Shown piece after piece: positions 18,213 to 26,720 of a stretch of DNA of 64,000 nucleotides. How positions within the stretch are numbered: the first letter of the stretch is position 1; the number at the start of each line of letters is the position of its first letter. The translations under genes and the position numbers were made by a program. The stretch comes from Chitinophaga niabensis (GTDB lineage Bacteria > Bacteroidota > Bacteroidia > Chitinophagales > Chitinophagaceae). The stretch covers positions 2,831,591-2,895,590 of the forward strand of contig NZ_FSRA01000002.1 of NCBI RefSeq assembly GCF_900129465.1. Direction: 5' to 3'. The notes below the pieces were generated by a model that was not told where the DNA came from, did not search any database, and was given only the letters and a program-made list of their open reading frames with translations.

Positions 18213-18719
18213 ATGAGCTTCTATCCAAAACTCGGTTACCTGATCTTCGGCAGCCGCCTCAGGCGGTTGAGTGAATATTTCCTCGCGGAGGTCAATAAGG
18301 TGTATGATCAGGCAGGCATTGCCTTTGATGCCAGCTGGTTCCCTCTCTTCTACCTCTTGTCAGACAAAGAGCGGTTAACGCTTATGGATATTTCCCAGGA
18401 ACTGGAAGTATCCCATTCCGCTGTGAGCCAGCTGATCACAAACCTTAAAAAGAAAGGCCTGGTAGATACCAGCCGTTGTGAAGAAGACGGGCGGCGGCAG
18501 TGGGTGGAATTCACGAAAGAAGGATCAGCCTTACTGGCACAGGTATTACCTATCTGGAAAGGTATTGAAACGGCCATGACGGAACTGGCCATGGAACATA
18601 AACAAAGCAGTAAGATACTGGAAGCTATCGGTGCATTGGAGCAGTCTGTGGAAAACAAACCACTGGCGCAACGTATACAGGTAGCTATGGATAAAAACAC
18701 CAAAACAATCCATCAATGA
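18213..18719 (+). CDS. MarR-family transcriptional regulator of the hut operon
   Basis: A 168-residue winged-helix regulator. The HTH lies at about residues 55-85 (LTLMDISQELEVSHSAVSQLITNLKKKGLV) followed by the wing EEDGRRQWVEFT. It is the first gene of the histidine-utilisation operon, and its stop overlaps the hutH start by 4 nt (ATGA), so it is expected to be co-expressed with and to control hutHUIG. Ligand is not visible; urocanate or another pathway intermediate is a guess from context. A perfect palindrome sits directly against its start codon. The role usually filled by HutC (GntR family) in proteobacteria is here apparently taken by a MarR protein. Confidence 0.9.
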   Translation: MSFYPKLGYLIFGSRLRRLSEYFLAEVNKVYDQAGIAFDASWFPLFYLLSDKERLTLMDISQELEVSHSAVSQLITNLKKKGLVDTSRCEEDGRRQWVEFTKEGSALLAQVLPIWKGIETAMTELAMEHKQSSKILEAIGALEQSVENKPLAQRIQVAMDKNTKTIHQ

Positions 18720-20284
18720 ACGAGGTTTTTAAATACGGTCAGGACTCCCTGACCGTTGCTATTGCGATGAAGATCGCATCCGGTAAAACCCGCGGCATCC
18801 TTACGCCGGAGGTGATGCAAAGGGTGAATACCAGCCATGAGCATGTACAGGCTATTGTAAAGGAGCATACCACGGTATATGGTATCAATACAGGCTTCGG
18901 GCCTTTATGTGATACCAAGATCTCTGAAGAAGATACCAGGGCTTTGCAATACAACATCCTGCAAAGTCATAGTGTGGGTGTAGGCGCACCTATTCCTGAA
19001 GAGATTGCCAGGTTAATGCTGATCACAAAAGTGCAGGCGCTGGCACAGGGATATTCCGGTGTTAATCCTGTTACGCTGCAAAGGATCGTATGGTTCATTG
19101 ATAACAACATTACACCTTTGGTGCCGGAGAAAGGCTCTGTTGGCGCATCCGGGGACCTGGCTCCTTTATCGCATCTCTTTCTCCCGCTCATAGGTTTGGG
19201 GGAAGTATGGTACAAAGGAACGAAGGTACCCGCAGGCCATGCTTTGCAGCAGGAGGGACTGAACCCCGTTGTATTAGGACCAAAGGAAGGCCTGGCATTG
19301 ATCAATGGCACACAGTTCATTCTTTCATTTGCAGTGAAAGCGGTAGCACGTTTGCATAATGCACTGGAGGCTGCAGACCTTATCGGTGCTATGTCCCTCG
19401 AAGGTTTGATGGGCACTGCCAAACCCTTCGATCCCCGTTTACATGCTATCCGCCCTTATCCCGGTAACCAGTTAGTGGCAAACCGCCTGAGCGCTTTGCT
19501 GGCAGGTTCTGAGATCATGGCTTCTCATAAGGATTGCGATCGTGTGCAGGACCCTTATTCCTTAAGATGTATGCCGCAGGTGCATGGTGCTTCCCGCACA
19601 GCCTGGAAACATCTGCAGGAACTCACTTCCATTGAACTGAATGCAGTAACGGATAACCCTATCATTTTCTCTGCGGAAGATACCATCAGTGGCGGCAATT
19701 TCCACGGGCAACCTTTGGCCATTCCGCTGGATTACGCTACTGTAGCAGCCGCAGAGCTGGGGAATATTTCCGATCGCAGATGTTATATGATGATAGAAGG
19801 GCGGTATGGATTACCTAAACTACTGATCCAGGATGCAGGATTGAACTCCGGATTTATGATCCCGCAATACACCACCGCAGCTTTGGTAACAGAGAATAAA
19901 ACATTGTGTTTCCCCGCGAGTGCGGATAGCGTACCTACTTCCCTTGGGCAGGAAGATCATGTATCCATGGGTTCTATCAGTGGCCGCAAACTCCTGCAGG
20001 TGATCGGTAACCTGGAATACATCCTGGCGATAGAATTGCTCTATGCTGCGCAGGCTATAGATTTCAGGCGGCCTTTCAAATCAGCTCCCGTACTGGAAGC
20101 CTGCCATGATTACGCACGCTCTAAGGTTAGCTTTGCTGCTAAGGACCGCATCTTCGCAACGGATATTGCTGCCCTGCATGAGATCATCGCCGATCAGTCA
20201 TTTGTTCAAATCGCCAATAATATGGCCATATTAAACCAGATCAATCTAAACGGTTCGTATGAAAAACAATTCCAACTTTCTTAA
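18716..20284 (+). CDS. hutH: Histidine ammonia-lyase
   Basis: Deaminates L-histidine to urocanate, the first step of histidine degradation. The 522-residue length is normal. The self-processed MIO cofactor triad Ala-Ser-Gly is at residues 144-146 in SVGASGDLAPLSH, and the N-terminal VYGINTGFG and later NPIIFS and GSISGRKLLQ motifs of the family are present. The start overlaps marR by 4 nt and the 3' end overlaps hutU by 26 nt, indicating translational coupling. Confidence 0.97.
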   Translation: MNEVFKYGQDSLTVAIAMKIASGKTRGILTPEVMQRVNTSHEHVQAIVKEHTTVYGINTGFGPLCDTKISEEDTRALQYNILQSHSVGVGAPIPEEIARLMLITKVQALAQGYSGVNPVTLQRIVWFIDNNITPLVPEKGSVGASGDLAPLSHLFLPLIGLGEVWYKGTKVPAGHALQQEGLNPVVLGPKEGLALINGTQFILSFAVKAVARLHNALEAADLIGAMSLEGLMGTAKPFDPRLHAIRPYPGNQLVANRLSALLAGSEIMASHKDCDRVQDPYSLRCMPQVHGASRTAWKHLQELTSIELNAVTDNPIIFSAEDTISGGNFHGQPLAIPLDYATVAAAELGNISDRRCYMMIEGRYGLPKLLIQDAGLNSGFMIPQYTTAALVTENKTLCFPASADSVPTSLGQEDHVSMGSISGRKLLQVIGNLEYILAIELLYAAQAIDFRRPFKSAPVLEACHDYARSKVSFAAKDRIFATDIAALHEIIADQSFVQIANNMAILNQINLNGSYEKQFQLS

Positions 20285-21932
20285 TACTTATGCGGCACAT
20301 CCGCATTATAAAGCTCCCCGTGGTACTGAACTGAATGCATTATCATGGCAAACGGAAGCGCCATTACGTATGCTGCTGAACAACCTCGACGCGGAAGTAG
20401 CAGAGAACCCGGATGAATTAGTGGTGTATGGTGGAATAGGCCAGGCAGCCCGCAACCGTGAAGCTTTACAAAGGATCATACAAATATTACTAACGCTGGA
20501 TGAAGAGCATTCCTTACTCGTGCAATCCGGTAAACCGGTAGGTATTGTACGCACACATCCACAGGCACCACGGGTATTATTAGCGAATAGTAACCTGGTA
20601 CCCAAATGGGCTACCTGGGAACACTTTAATGAACTGCGTGCCAAAGGCCTGATGATGTACGGGCAGATGACGGCAGGCAGCTGGATCTATATTGGTACAC
20701 AGGGCATCCTGCAGGGCACTTACGAAACCTTTGTGGAATGCGGCCGCCAGCACTTTAACGGTGATCTGAAAGGAAAGCTCCTGGTAACTGCAGGCCTCGG
20801 TGGAATGGGTGGTGCTCAGCCACTGGCGGCAACCATGGCAGGTGCTGTATTCCTTGGTGCAGATGTGGATGCCACCCGTATTCAAAAACGCCTGGATACA
20901 AAGTACATAGACAGGATGACGGATTCTTATGAAGAAGCGATCCAATGGGTGCGCGAAGCACAAAGCAAAGGCGAAGCTGTATCTATAGGCCTGGTAAGTG
21001 ATGCCGGCGATCTGCTGGAACGTTTGATCAAAGACAATATCACTCCGGATATCCTCACAGACCAGACTTCTGCTCATGATCCCGTGAATGGTTATGTACC
21101 CAACGATCTGACTTTAACGGAAGCTGCTGCCATGCGTATCAGCCATCCTGCTATCTATAAACAAAGGGCATTGCGCAGTATGGCCCGTCATGTGGGATAT
21201 ATGCTGCAATTGCAAAGCCGTGGCGCCATTACATTCGACTATGGCAATAACATCCGTGAGTTTGCGAAAGAAGGAGGGGAGGAAAACGCATTCAACTTCC
21301 CCGGTTTTACACCAGCCTATATCCGGCCCTTATTTTGTGAAGGTAAAGGACCATTCCGCTGGGTAGCACTCTCCGGCGATCCGGAAGATATCTATACTAC
21401 AGACCGTGCATTGATGGAAGCATTTCCTGAAAACACGGCGCTGATCAACTGGCTGAAAAAAGCACAGGAGCGTGTGGCCTTCCAGGGATTACCGGCACGC
21501 ATCTGCTGGCTGGGCATGGGGGAGAGAGAAAAAGCAGGATTGATCTTTAATGAACTGGTGAGAACAGGTAAAGTAAAAGCGCCTATTGTTATTGGCCGTG
21601 ATCACCTGGACTGTGGTTCCGTGGCTTCTCCCAACCGGGAAACGGAATCCATGAAAGATGGCTCCGATGCAGTATCCGACTGGACCTTACTGAACCTGAT
21701 GTCTAACACCGCAGGTGGCGCAACCTGGGTATCTTTTCATCATGGCGGAGGTGTAGGCATGGGCTATTCACAACATGCAGGCATGGTTGTGCTGGCAGAT
21801 GGAACAGACCGTGCAGCAACCTGCCTGAAAAGGGTATTATACAATGATCCCGCATTAGGTATTTACCGGCATGCAGATGCAGGATATGAGAGAGCACAGG
21901 AGTGGCAGGAAAAACATGGATTAGGATTCTAA
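20259..21932 (+). CDS. hutU: Urocanate hydratase (urocanase)
   Basis: Hydrates urocanate to 4-imidazolone-5-propionate using tightly bound NAD+. The 557-residue protein has the family core: NSNLVPKWATWE, MYGQMTAGSWIYIGTQGI, the NAD-binding TAGLGGMGGAQPLAATMAG and the active-site region GRDHLDCGSVASPNRETE. It begins inside the last 26 nt of hutH. Third gene of the hut operon, followed by hutI after 16 nt. Confidence 0.97.
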   Translation: MKNNSNFLNTYAAHPHYKAPRGTELNALSWQTEAPLRMLLNNLDAEVAENPDELVVYGGIGQAARNREALQRIIQILLTLDEEHSLLVQSGKPVGIVRTHPQAPRVLLANSNLVPKWATWEHFNELRAKGLMMYGQMTAGSWIYIGTQGILQGTYETFVECGRQHFNGDLKGKLLVTAGLGGMGGAQPLAATMAGAVFLGADVDATRIQKRLDTKYIDRMTDSYEEAIQWVREAQSKGEAVSIGLVSDAGDLLERLIKDNITPDILTDQTSAHDPVNGYVPNDLTLTEAAAMRISHPAIYKQRALRSMARHVGYMLQLQSRGAITFDYGNNIREFAKEGGEENAFNFPGFTPAYIRPLFCEGKGPFRWVALSGDPEDIYTTDRALMEAFPENTALINWLKKAQERVAFQGLPARICWLGMGEREKAGLIFNELVRTGKVKAPIVIGRDHLDCGSVASPNRETESMKDGSDAVSDWTLLNLMSNTAGGATWVSFHHGGGVGMGYSQHAGMVVLADGTDRAATCLKRVLYNDPALGIYRHADAGYERAQEWQEKHGLGF

Positions 21933-21948
21933 ATTAAAATCATCTTGT

Positions 21949-23166
21949 ATGAAACTGACCGGACCATTTTCACAGATACTGCCACTGAAGGACCTGCCGT
22001 TAAAAGGCCCGCTGAAAGATGAGCAACTGGAGATCATTGAACAGGGCGGTGTGATCATGCAGGAAGGAAAAGATCCTGTGATAGGTGTATTCACAGCACT
22101 GCAAAAGCAGTATCCCGGTATATCTACTCATTACATAGAGGAACCGGCAGTATTGTTACCCGGCTTTATTGATGCGCATACGCACATCTGTTTTGCCGGC
22201 AGCAGGAACCGCGATTATGCCATGCGCATCGCCGGAAAGTCGTACCTGGATATTGCGCGTGCCGGCGGTGGCATCTGGGATTCCGTTATGAAAACACGGG
22301 AAGCAGGTGAAGCAGCATTGATAGCAAATACCGTTGCCCGTGCAGACCGTCATTTAAAAGATGGGGTAACCACCATAGAAGTAAAAAGCGGCTACGGCCT
22401 GAACCTCGAAGCAGAACTCACCATGCTCCGGGCCATCCGTTCCGCAGGATTATACACCAAGGCAACCCTCATTCCTACCTGCCTGGCTGCACATATGCGG
22501 CCGCGTGATTTTGACGGGGACGAAAAAGCTTATCTCCGCTGGGTACTCAGTGATCTGCTGCCTGTATTAAAAGAAGAACAACTCACTAACAGGGTAGACA
22601 TCTTTATTGAAGAAACAGCCTTTTCCACAAATGATGCATTATCATTTTTAGAGGCAGCGGCAAAAGCAGGATTCAAATTAACCGTACATGCTGATCAGTT
22701 CAGCAGCGGGGGATCGCAGATAGCCGTGAAAGCAAAAGCATTATCGGCAGACCACCTGGAAGCTTCCACGGAAACGGATATACGGCAACTGGCATCCTCC
22801 GGAACAGTAGCGGTAGTACTACCCGGTGCTTCATTGGGTCTGGGCATGCATTATGCACCTGCCCGTAAACTCCTCGATGCAGGAGCCACCGTAGCCATTG
22901 CCAGTGACTGGAATCCCGGCTCCGCACCCATGGGAGATCTGTTAACACAGGCTGCCATACTGAGTGCTGCAGAAAGATTATCTACTGCTGAAGTATTGGC
23001 CGGCTTAACTTCCCGCGCAGCAAAGGCCTTGGATATAGCAGTACCCGCTGCAGATTTTCAGGCTTATCCCTGCAAAGATCACCGGGACATACTTTACTAC
23101 CAGGGCCGCATGAAACCTTTTATGGTGTGGAAGAACGGAGAACTCATTCAAACCACTATCGCATGA
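21949..23166 (+). CDS. hutI: Imidazolonepropionase
   Basis: Hydrolyses 4-imidazolone-5-propionate to N-formimino-L-glutamate. A 405-residue amidohydrolase with metal ligands in GFIDAHTHICFAGSRNRDY, a substrate-binding KSGYGLN, KLTVHADQF and the aspartate in VAIASDWNPGSAP. Length and motif order are normal. Its TGA stop overlaps the ATG of hutG (ATGA at 23163-23166). Confidence 0.97.
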   Translation: MKLTGPFSQILPLKDLPLKGPLKDEQLEIIEQGGVIMQEGKDPVIGVFTALQKQYPGISTHYIEEPAVLLPGFIDAHTHICFAGSRNRDYAMRIAGKSYLDIARAGGGIWDSVMKTREAGEAALIANTVARADRHLKDGVTTIEVKSGYGLNLEAELTMLRAIRSAGLYTKATLIPTCLAAHMRPRDFDGDEKAYLRWVLSDLLPVLKEEQLTNRVDIFIEETAFSTNDALSFLEAAAKAGFKLTVHADQFSSGGSQIAVKAKALSADHLEASTETDIRQLASSGTVAVVLPGASLGLGMHYAPARKLLDAGATVAIASDWNPGSAPMGDLLTQAAILSAAERLSTAEVLAGLTSRAAKALDIAVPAADFQAYPCKDHRDILYYQGRMKPFMVWKNGELIQTTIA

Positions 23167-24152
23167 CCTTAGTTTGTTATCAACCCCCTGCTGCACCATG
23201 GGAAGGCCGCATGGATGGAGATGATCCTGCTTCCTTACGCTGGCATCAATATATCAGAAGAGCAGATATCAGCCGGGAGGGATTGCCCGTTTTACAACAA
23301 GGCCGGAAAGGCATTGCCTTGTTAGGTTTTGCCTCTGACGAAGGCGTACGGCGTAATAAAGGTAGAACAGGTGCCGCTGCAGGACCTGCCGCGATCCGGA
23401 AGATGTGCGCTAACTTCCCCATACATTTTGATGATCATATATTAGTAGACGCCGGAGATATTGTTTGCGATGGTAATCAGCTGGAAATGGCGCAGGAAGC
23501 GCTTTCCGCCACTGTGAATTATATATTGAAAGAAGGATACCTGCCTGTACTGGCTGGTGGCGGGCATGAGATAGCTTATGCACATGAACGTGGTATCAGG
23601 CGTTTTACCGGCACAACACAACAATTAGGCATCATCAATTTTGATGCACATTTTGATCTGCGGGAACCAGATGCAAACGGCCCCAGCTCCGGCACTGGTT
23701 TCTTTCAGATGGCGCAGGACAGGGCCGCAGAAAATATGCCCTTCCATTACCTGGCCCTGGGCATTCAGCAAAACAGCAATACCCGTAAACTTTTTCAAAC
23801 AGCAGACACCCTCGGGGCTGAATACCTCCAGGCCTCCCTCTTTCAATTGAAGTACCGCGATCAGCTGCTGGGTGCCATCCAGGCATTTATCAAACGTACA
23901 GATAAGATCTACCTCACCACCTGCATGGATGTATTTGCATCCCCTTATGCACCCGGCGTGAGCGCCACTGCTTATAACGGCCTGGTGCCGGATGCTTTGT
24001 TCCTGGATTGTTACCGTACGGTGTTAAGGAGCGGAAAGCTCGCCGGGACGGACATTGCAGAAGTAAACCCCTCGCTCGACCAGGATAATCGTACCGCTAA
24101 ACTGGCAGCATCACTTGTCTATGAGATAGTGATGAATTACTTTGCAGTATGA
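23163..24152 (+). CDS. hutG: Formimidoylglutamase, arginase superfamily
   Basis: Hydrolyses N-formimino-glutamate to glutamate and formamide, the last hut step. I start at the ATG at 23163 (329 residues), which overlaps the hutI stop; an upstream ATG at 23127 lies inside hutI. Ureohydrolase metal motifs are VLAGGGHEIAY, INFDAHFDLR and TTCMDVFASPYAPGVSA. In the last motif the first Asp of the usual D-x-D is a Cys (C-M-D), while the second Asp is kept; whether this is normal for this subfamily I cannot tell. It overlaps the following phosphoesterase gene by 4 nt. Confidence 0.93.
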   Translation: MTLVCYQPPAAPWEGRMDGDDPASLRWHQYIRRADISREGLPVLQQGRKGIALLGFASDEGVRRNKGRTGAAAGPAAIRKMCANFPIHFDDHILVDAGDIVCDGNQLEMAQEALSATVNYILKEGYLPVLAGGGHEIAYAHERGIRRFTGTTQQLGIINFDAHFDLREPDANGPSSGTGFFQMAQDRAAENMPFHYLALGIQQNSNTRKLFQTADTLGAEYLQASLFQLKYRDQLLGAIQAFIKRTDKIYLTTCMDVFASPYAPGVSATAYNGLVPDALFLDCYRTVLRSGKLAGTDIAEVNPSLDQDNRTAKLAASLVYEIVMNYFAV

Positions 24153-24637
24153 AGATTGGATTGATGTCTGATACGCATGGTTACCTGCATCCTAAAGTGT
24201 TCCATCATTTTGAGAAAGTGGATCAGATCTGGCATGCCGGTGATATCGGGAATGTAGCCCTGGCAGATGAACTGGAAGCTTTCAAACCGCTCAGGGCAGT
24301 ATACGGGAATGTGGACGGGCAGGAATTGCGCGTTCGTTATCCTGAACATAACCTGTTTATGTGCGAAGGCATGAAGGTGTGGATGACACATATTGGGGGA
24401 TATCCTCCCAAATATACCACAGCCATAAAGCCATATATTGTAAAGAAACGCCCGCAACTCTTTATCAGCGGGCATTCACATATACTTAAGATCATGCCGG
24501 ATCCGGCACTACAATTGTTACATATAAACCCGGGGGCCTGTGGTAAACAGGGCTGGCATAAAGTAAAAACACTGGTACGGTTCGATGTGGAGAATGGAGG
24601 GATTAAAAATGTGGAAGTGATAGAATTGCCGGATTGA
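24149..24637 (+). CDS. YfcE/MJ0936-family metallophosphoesterase
   Basis: A 162-residue calcineurin-like phosphoesterase. It carries the complete di-metal motif set: LMSDTHGYLHP, WHAGDIGN, VYGNVDGQ, MTHIGGYPP and FISGHSHILKI. Family members hydrolyse simple phosphodiesters or, in some relatives, cyclic nucleotides; the natural substrate here is unknown. Its ATG overlaps the hutG stop, so it is the last gene of the hut transcript although no step of histidine degradation needs it. Confidence 0.9.
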   Translation: MKIGLMSDTHGYLHPKVFHHFEKVDQIWHAGDIGNVALADELEAFKPLRAVYGNVDGQELRVRYPEHNLFMCEGMKVWMTHIGGYPPKYTTAIKPYIVKKRPQLFISGHSHILKIMPDPALQLLHINPGACGKQGWHKVKTLVRFDVENGGIKNVEVIELPD

Positions 24638-24665
24638 TCTTATCTTGTAAAGCCTACTGACTGTT

Positions 24666-25685
24666 ATGATTATACGCTGTGTTGTACTTGTATTAGTGCT
24701 TTTTCTATCTGCTTCGGCAGCATTCGCGCAACAGCGCCTGAAAAGATTGCTGCAAACGGAAAATGATTCTGCTTATATAGAAGATCATACGGAAGATCTT
24801 ACGGTACGTGTATTCGGCTCCAGGAAGTACACCTATTATGATATTGTGGACAAACGCCTCAAAGAAGAAGTATTATACCGTCCCAATACCAGCAATAACA
24901 TAGGTTTTGGCTTCAACTACAAATTCATCGGCATCAATATCGGCTTCAAACTTCCTTTCATCAATAATGATGACGATCAGTATGGTAAAACCAAGTACCT
25001 GGACCTGCAATCGCATTTATACCTGCGCAAACTGGTGATAGATTTCTACGGTCAGTATTATAAAGGTTATTACCTGGCCAACCGCAGGTTCAATTCGCAG
25101 GCTTTATCACTCAGGCCGGATATGTATAATACAGACCTTGGTTTGAACGTACAATATATCTTCAACGATAAAAAATTCTCTTACCGTGCCGCTTATCTGC
25201 AGAATGAATACCAGAAAAAGAGTGCAGGTTCTTTCATTGTAGGAGGTGAGGTCTTTGCCTGGAAGATGAAGGGAGATTCCGCTTTGATCCCTTCCAACCT
25301 GGGGATAGAGGGCTTTTTCGATAATGAGCCCTTCCATAGAACAAGTAGTGTGAGCATGGCTGCCAATGTGGGATATGCGCATACCTTTGTTATTAAAAAA
25401 TACTTCTTCGTTACAGCTTCGCTAACGGGTAGTGCAGGTGTGAATCAAACTGTACTGAATTACCTTGACGGGCGCAATAAACGCCGTGAGTTTGGATGGC
25501 AGCTGAATAACACGGTGCGTTTCTCTGCCGGGTATAATTCCAGTAAATACTTTGCAGGCATCCATTATGTGGATATGGTAACCCGGAGTGAATCTCCTGT
25601 TAACCGTACTTATCAGACCTTTGGTACGGGCAACTTCAGGGTGAGTGTGGCCAGGCGTTTTGCTTTGAAGAAACCACTATTCTAA
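24666..25685 (+). CDS. DUF4421 outer-membrane-type protein
   Basis: A 339-residue exported protein with a signal peptide ending SAAFAQ and then alternating beta-strands rich in Tyr, Asn and aromatic residues, ending in Phe, consistent with an outer-membrane beta-barrel. NNIGFGFNYKFIGINIGFKLPF and the general layout match the Bacteroidota DUF4421 family. Function unknown. It follows the phosphoesterase by 28 nt and its stop overlaps that of the convergent HD-domain gene (25682-25685). Confidence 0.82.
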   Translation: MIIRCVVLVLVLFLSASAAFAQQRLKRLLQTENDSAYIEDHTEDLTVRVFGSRKYTYYDIVDKRLKEEVLYRPNTSNNIGFGFNYKFIGINIGFKLPFINNDDDQYGKTKYLDLQSHLYLRKLVIDFYGQYYKGYYLANRRFNSQALSLRPDMYNTDLGLNVQYIFNDKKFSYRAAYLQNEYQKKSAGSFIVGGEVFAWKMKGDSALIPSNLGIEGFFDNEPFHRTSSVSMAANVGYAHTFVIKKYFFVTASLTGSAGVNQTVLNYLDGRNKRREFGWQLNNTVRFSAGYNSSKYFAGIHYVDMVTRSESPVNRTYQTFGTGNFRVSVARRFALKKPLF

Positions 25686-26314
25686 AGGAGTTCCAATTCC
25701 CGTTCCATATTCTCCCGGGCCTTCTTCTCATACTTCTCCCTGAAAGCAGCTGTTTTATAAATGCTGGGCTGACTTAAAAAGTGCTGTAATACTTTCTTCC
25801 TGCCTCTTTTGTATATAAAGGAGGGGTAAAGGCCGTACTCTTTCCTGATCTGCCGGGTATATGCCTCATATTGGGAAGGTGTGGAACCAAGGATATGCAG
25901 GTCAAAATCCAGCAGGTAATCAAGGTCCGGATCTCCCAGCGGGTTTACATGCTTTTGGGTGGCCGCAATAAAAGTAAAGATCTTCTGTTGCTTATCATCC
26001 GGGTAACCGATCCTGTTTAAGAAAACCACGGCTTCCTGCGCGCTTCTTTCTTCATTGTCGCTGTGGGTTACCTTATACACAATATCATGAAAGTAAATGG
26101 CATATAACAGGCTGTCGTTATCCATAATGAAAGGGGCGTACTGCTGTTGCAGGCAGATCAGGTCGCTGAGATGTGCCGTGTTATGATAATGCCTCCCGGG
26201 AGCGCTGTACCTTTTAATGATCCTGTCGATAGCCTGCGAGGCAAAATTTGGGTTACGGACGGATGTTCTATTGGTTAACAGCAGCCAGTAGTTCTTGATA
26301 CTATCTGTGTGCAT
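25682..26314 (-). CDS. HD-superfamily predicted metal-dependent phosphohydrolase
   Basis: A 210-residue soluble protein of the COG4339 type. The metal-binding pattern is visible as RHYHNTAHLSDL (about residues 42-53), YAIYFHDIVY (about 71-80) and LDYLLDFDLHILG (about 131-143), corresponding to H...HD...D of HD hydrolases. Substrate unknown; nucleotide or second-messenger phosphohydrolysis is typical of the superfamily. Start is the ATG at 26314. Confidence 0.85.
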   Translation of the reverse strand: MHTDSIKNYWLLLTNRTSVRNPNFASQAIDRIIKRYSAPGRHYHNTAHLSDLICLQQQYAPFIMDNDSLLYAIYFHDIVYKVTHSDNEERSAQEAVVFLNRIGYPDDKQQKIFTFIAATQKHVNPLGDPDLDYLLDFDLHILGSTPSQYEAYTRQIRKEYGLYPSFIYKRGRKKVLQHFLSQPSIYKTAAFREKYEKKARENMERELELL

Positions 26315-26438
26315 ATAAGCGAATTTGCAAATAATGGGCCAGTTCCGGTTGTTTATACGCGATAATATACCACCATAATTAGTGAAATATCTGGAAATAA
26401 TTGATAAAAATTGTTTTGGCTTGTTGCAATTTCAGTTG

Positions 26439-26522
26439 ATGACCCTTATGGACAGTATAACTATGGCGGCGATCAAAACAAAATACGATGCACAGGTGCT
26501 GATCCAGAATCCGAATTATTGA
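26439..26522 (+). CDS. Possible 27-codon small ORF
   Basis: A short open frame in an otherwise gene-free 406-bp gap, starting MTLMDSITM and ending QNPNY before TGA. It has three further in-frame ATGs. I do not recognise it. The reason to list it is that a hairpin with a good plus-strand T run follows 55 nt later (26577-26612), although no other plus-strand gene lies in this gap. It may be a small protein, the visible part of a small RNA, or nothing. Confidence 0.25.
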   Translation: MTLMDSITMAAIKTKYDAQVLIQNPNY

Positions 26523-26576
26523 TTATAAATGGGCGCTGTTCCATTAATGAACAACCCTGCTCACATTCTAATAAAA

Positions 26577-26612
26577 AAGCCCCGCTCCATAAGGAACGGG
26601 GTTTGTTTTTTT
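26577..26612. terminator. Bidirectional terminator, first of two near-identical hairpins
   Basis: Stem CCCCGcTCC / GGaACGGGG around ATAA, preceded by six A and followed by TTTGTTTTTTT. The plus-strand T tract is the better one, implying a rightward transcript from the gap 26315-26570. Confidence 0.75.
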
Positions 26613-26662
26613 GAGTAATAAATAACCCCGGTTCTCTTATTGCCAATCTGCTCATATTGCTG

Positions 26663-26697
26663 ATAAAAAAAGCCCCGCTCCAAAAGGAACGGGGCTT
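26663..26697 (-). terminator. Terminator of the aconitase gene
   Basis: AAGCCCCGcTCC / GGaACGGGGCTT around AAAA at 26670-26697, with a seven-A run at 26665-26671 that is a T run on the minus strand. It lies 24 nt after the acnA stop. The hairpin core is nearly the same as that at 26577-26604, so the two look duplicated. Confidence 0.85.
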
Positions 26698-26720
26698 CGT
26701 ATCAGTGTATGATGTTCTCT

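Noticed and set aside
26411..26614. 67-codon frame in the gap before aconitase
   Set aside because: It needs a non-ATG start and reads into the terminator hairpin. The ATG-started 27-codon frame in another phase is the better candidate and is itself weak.
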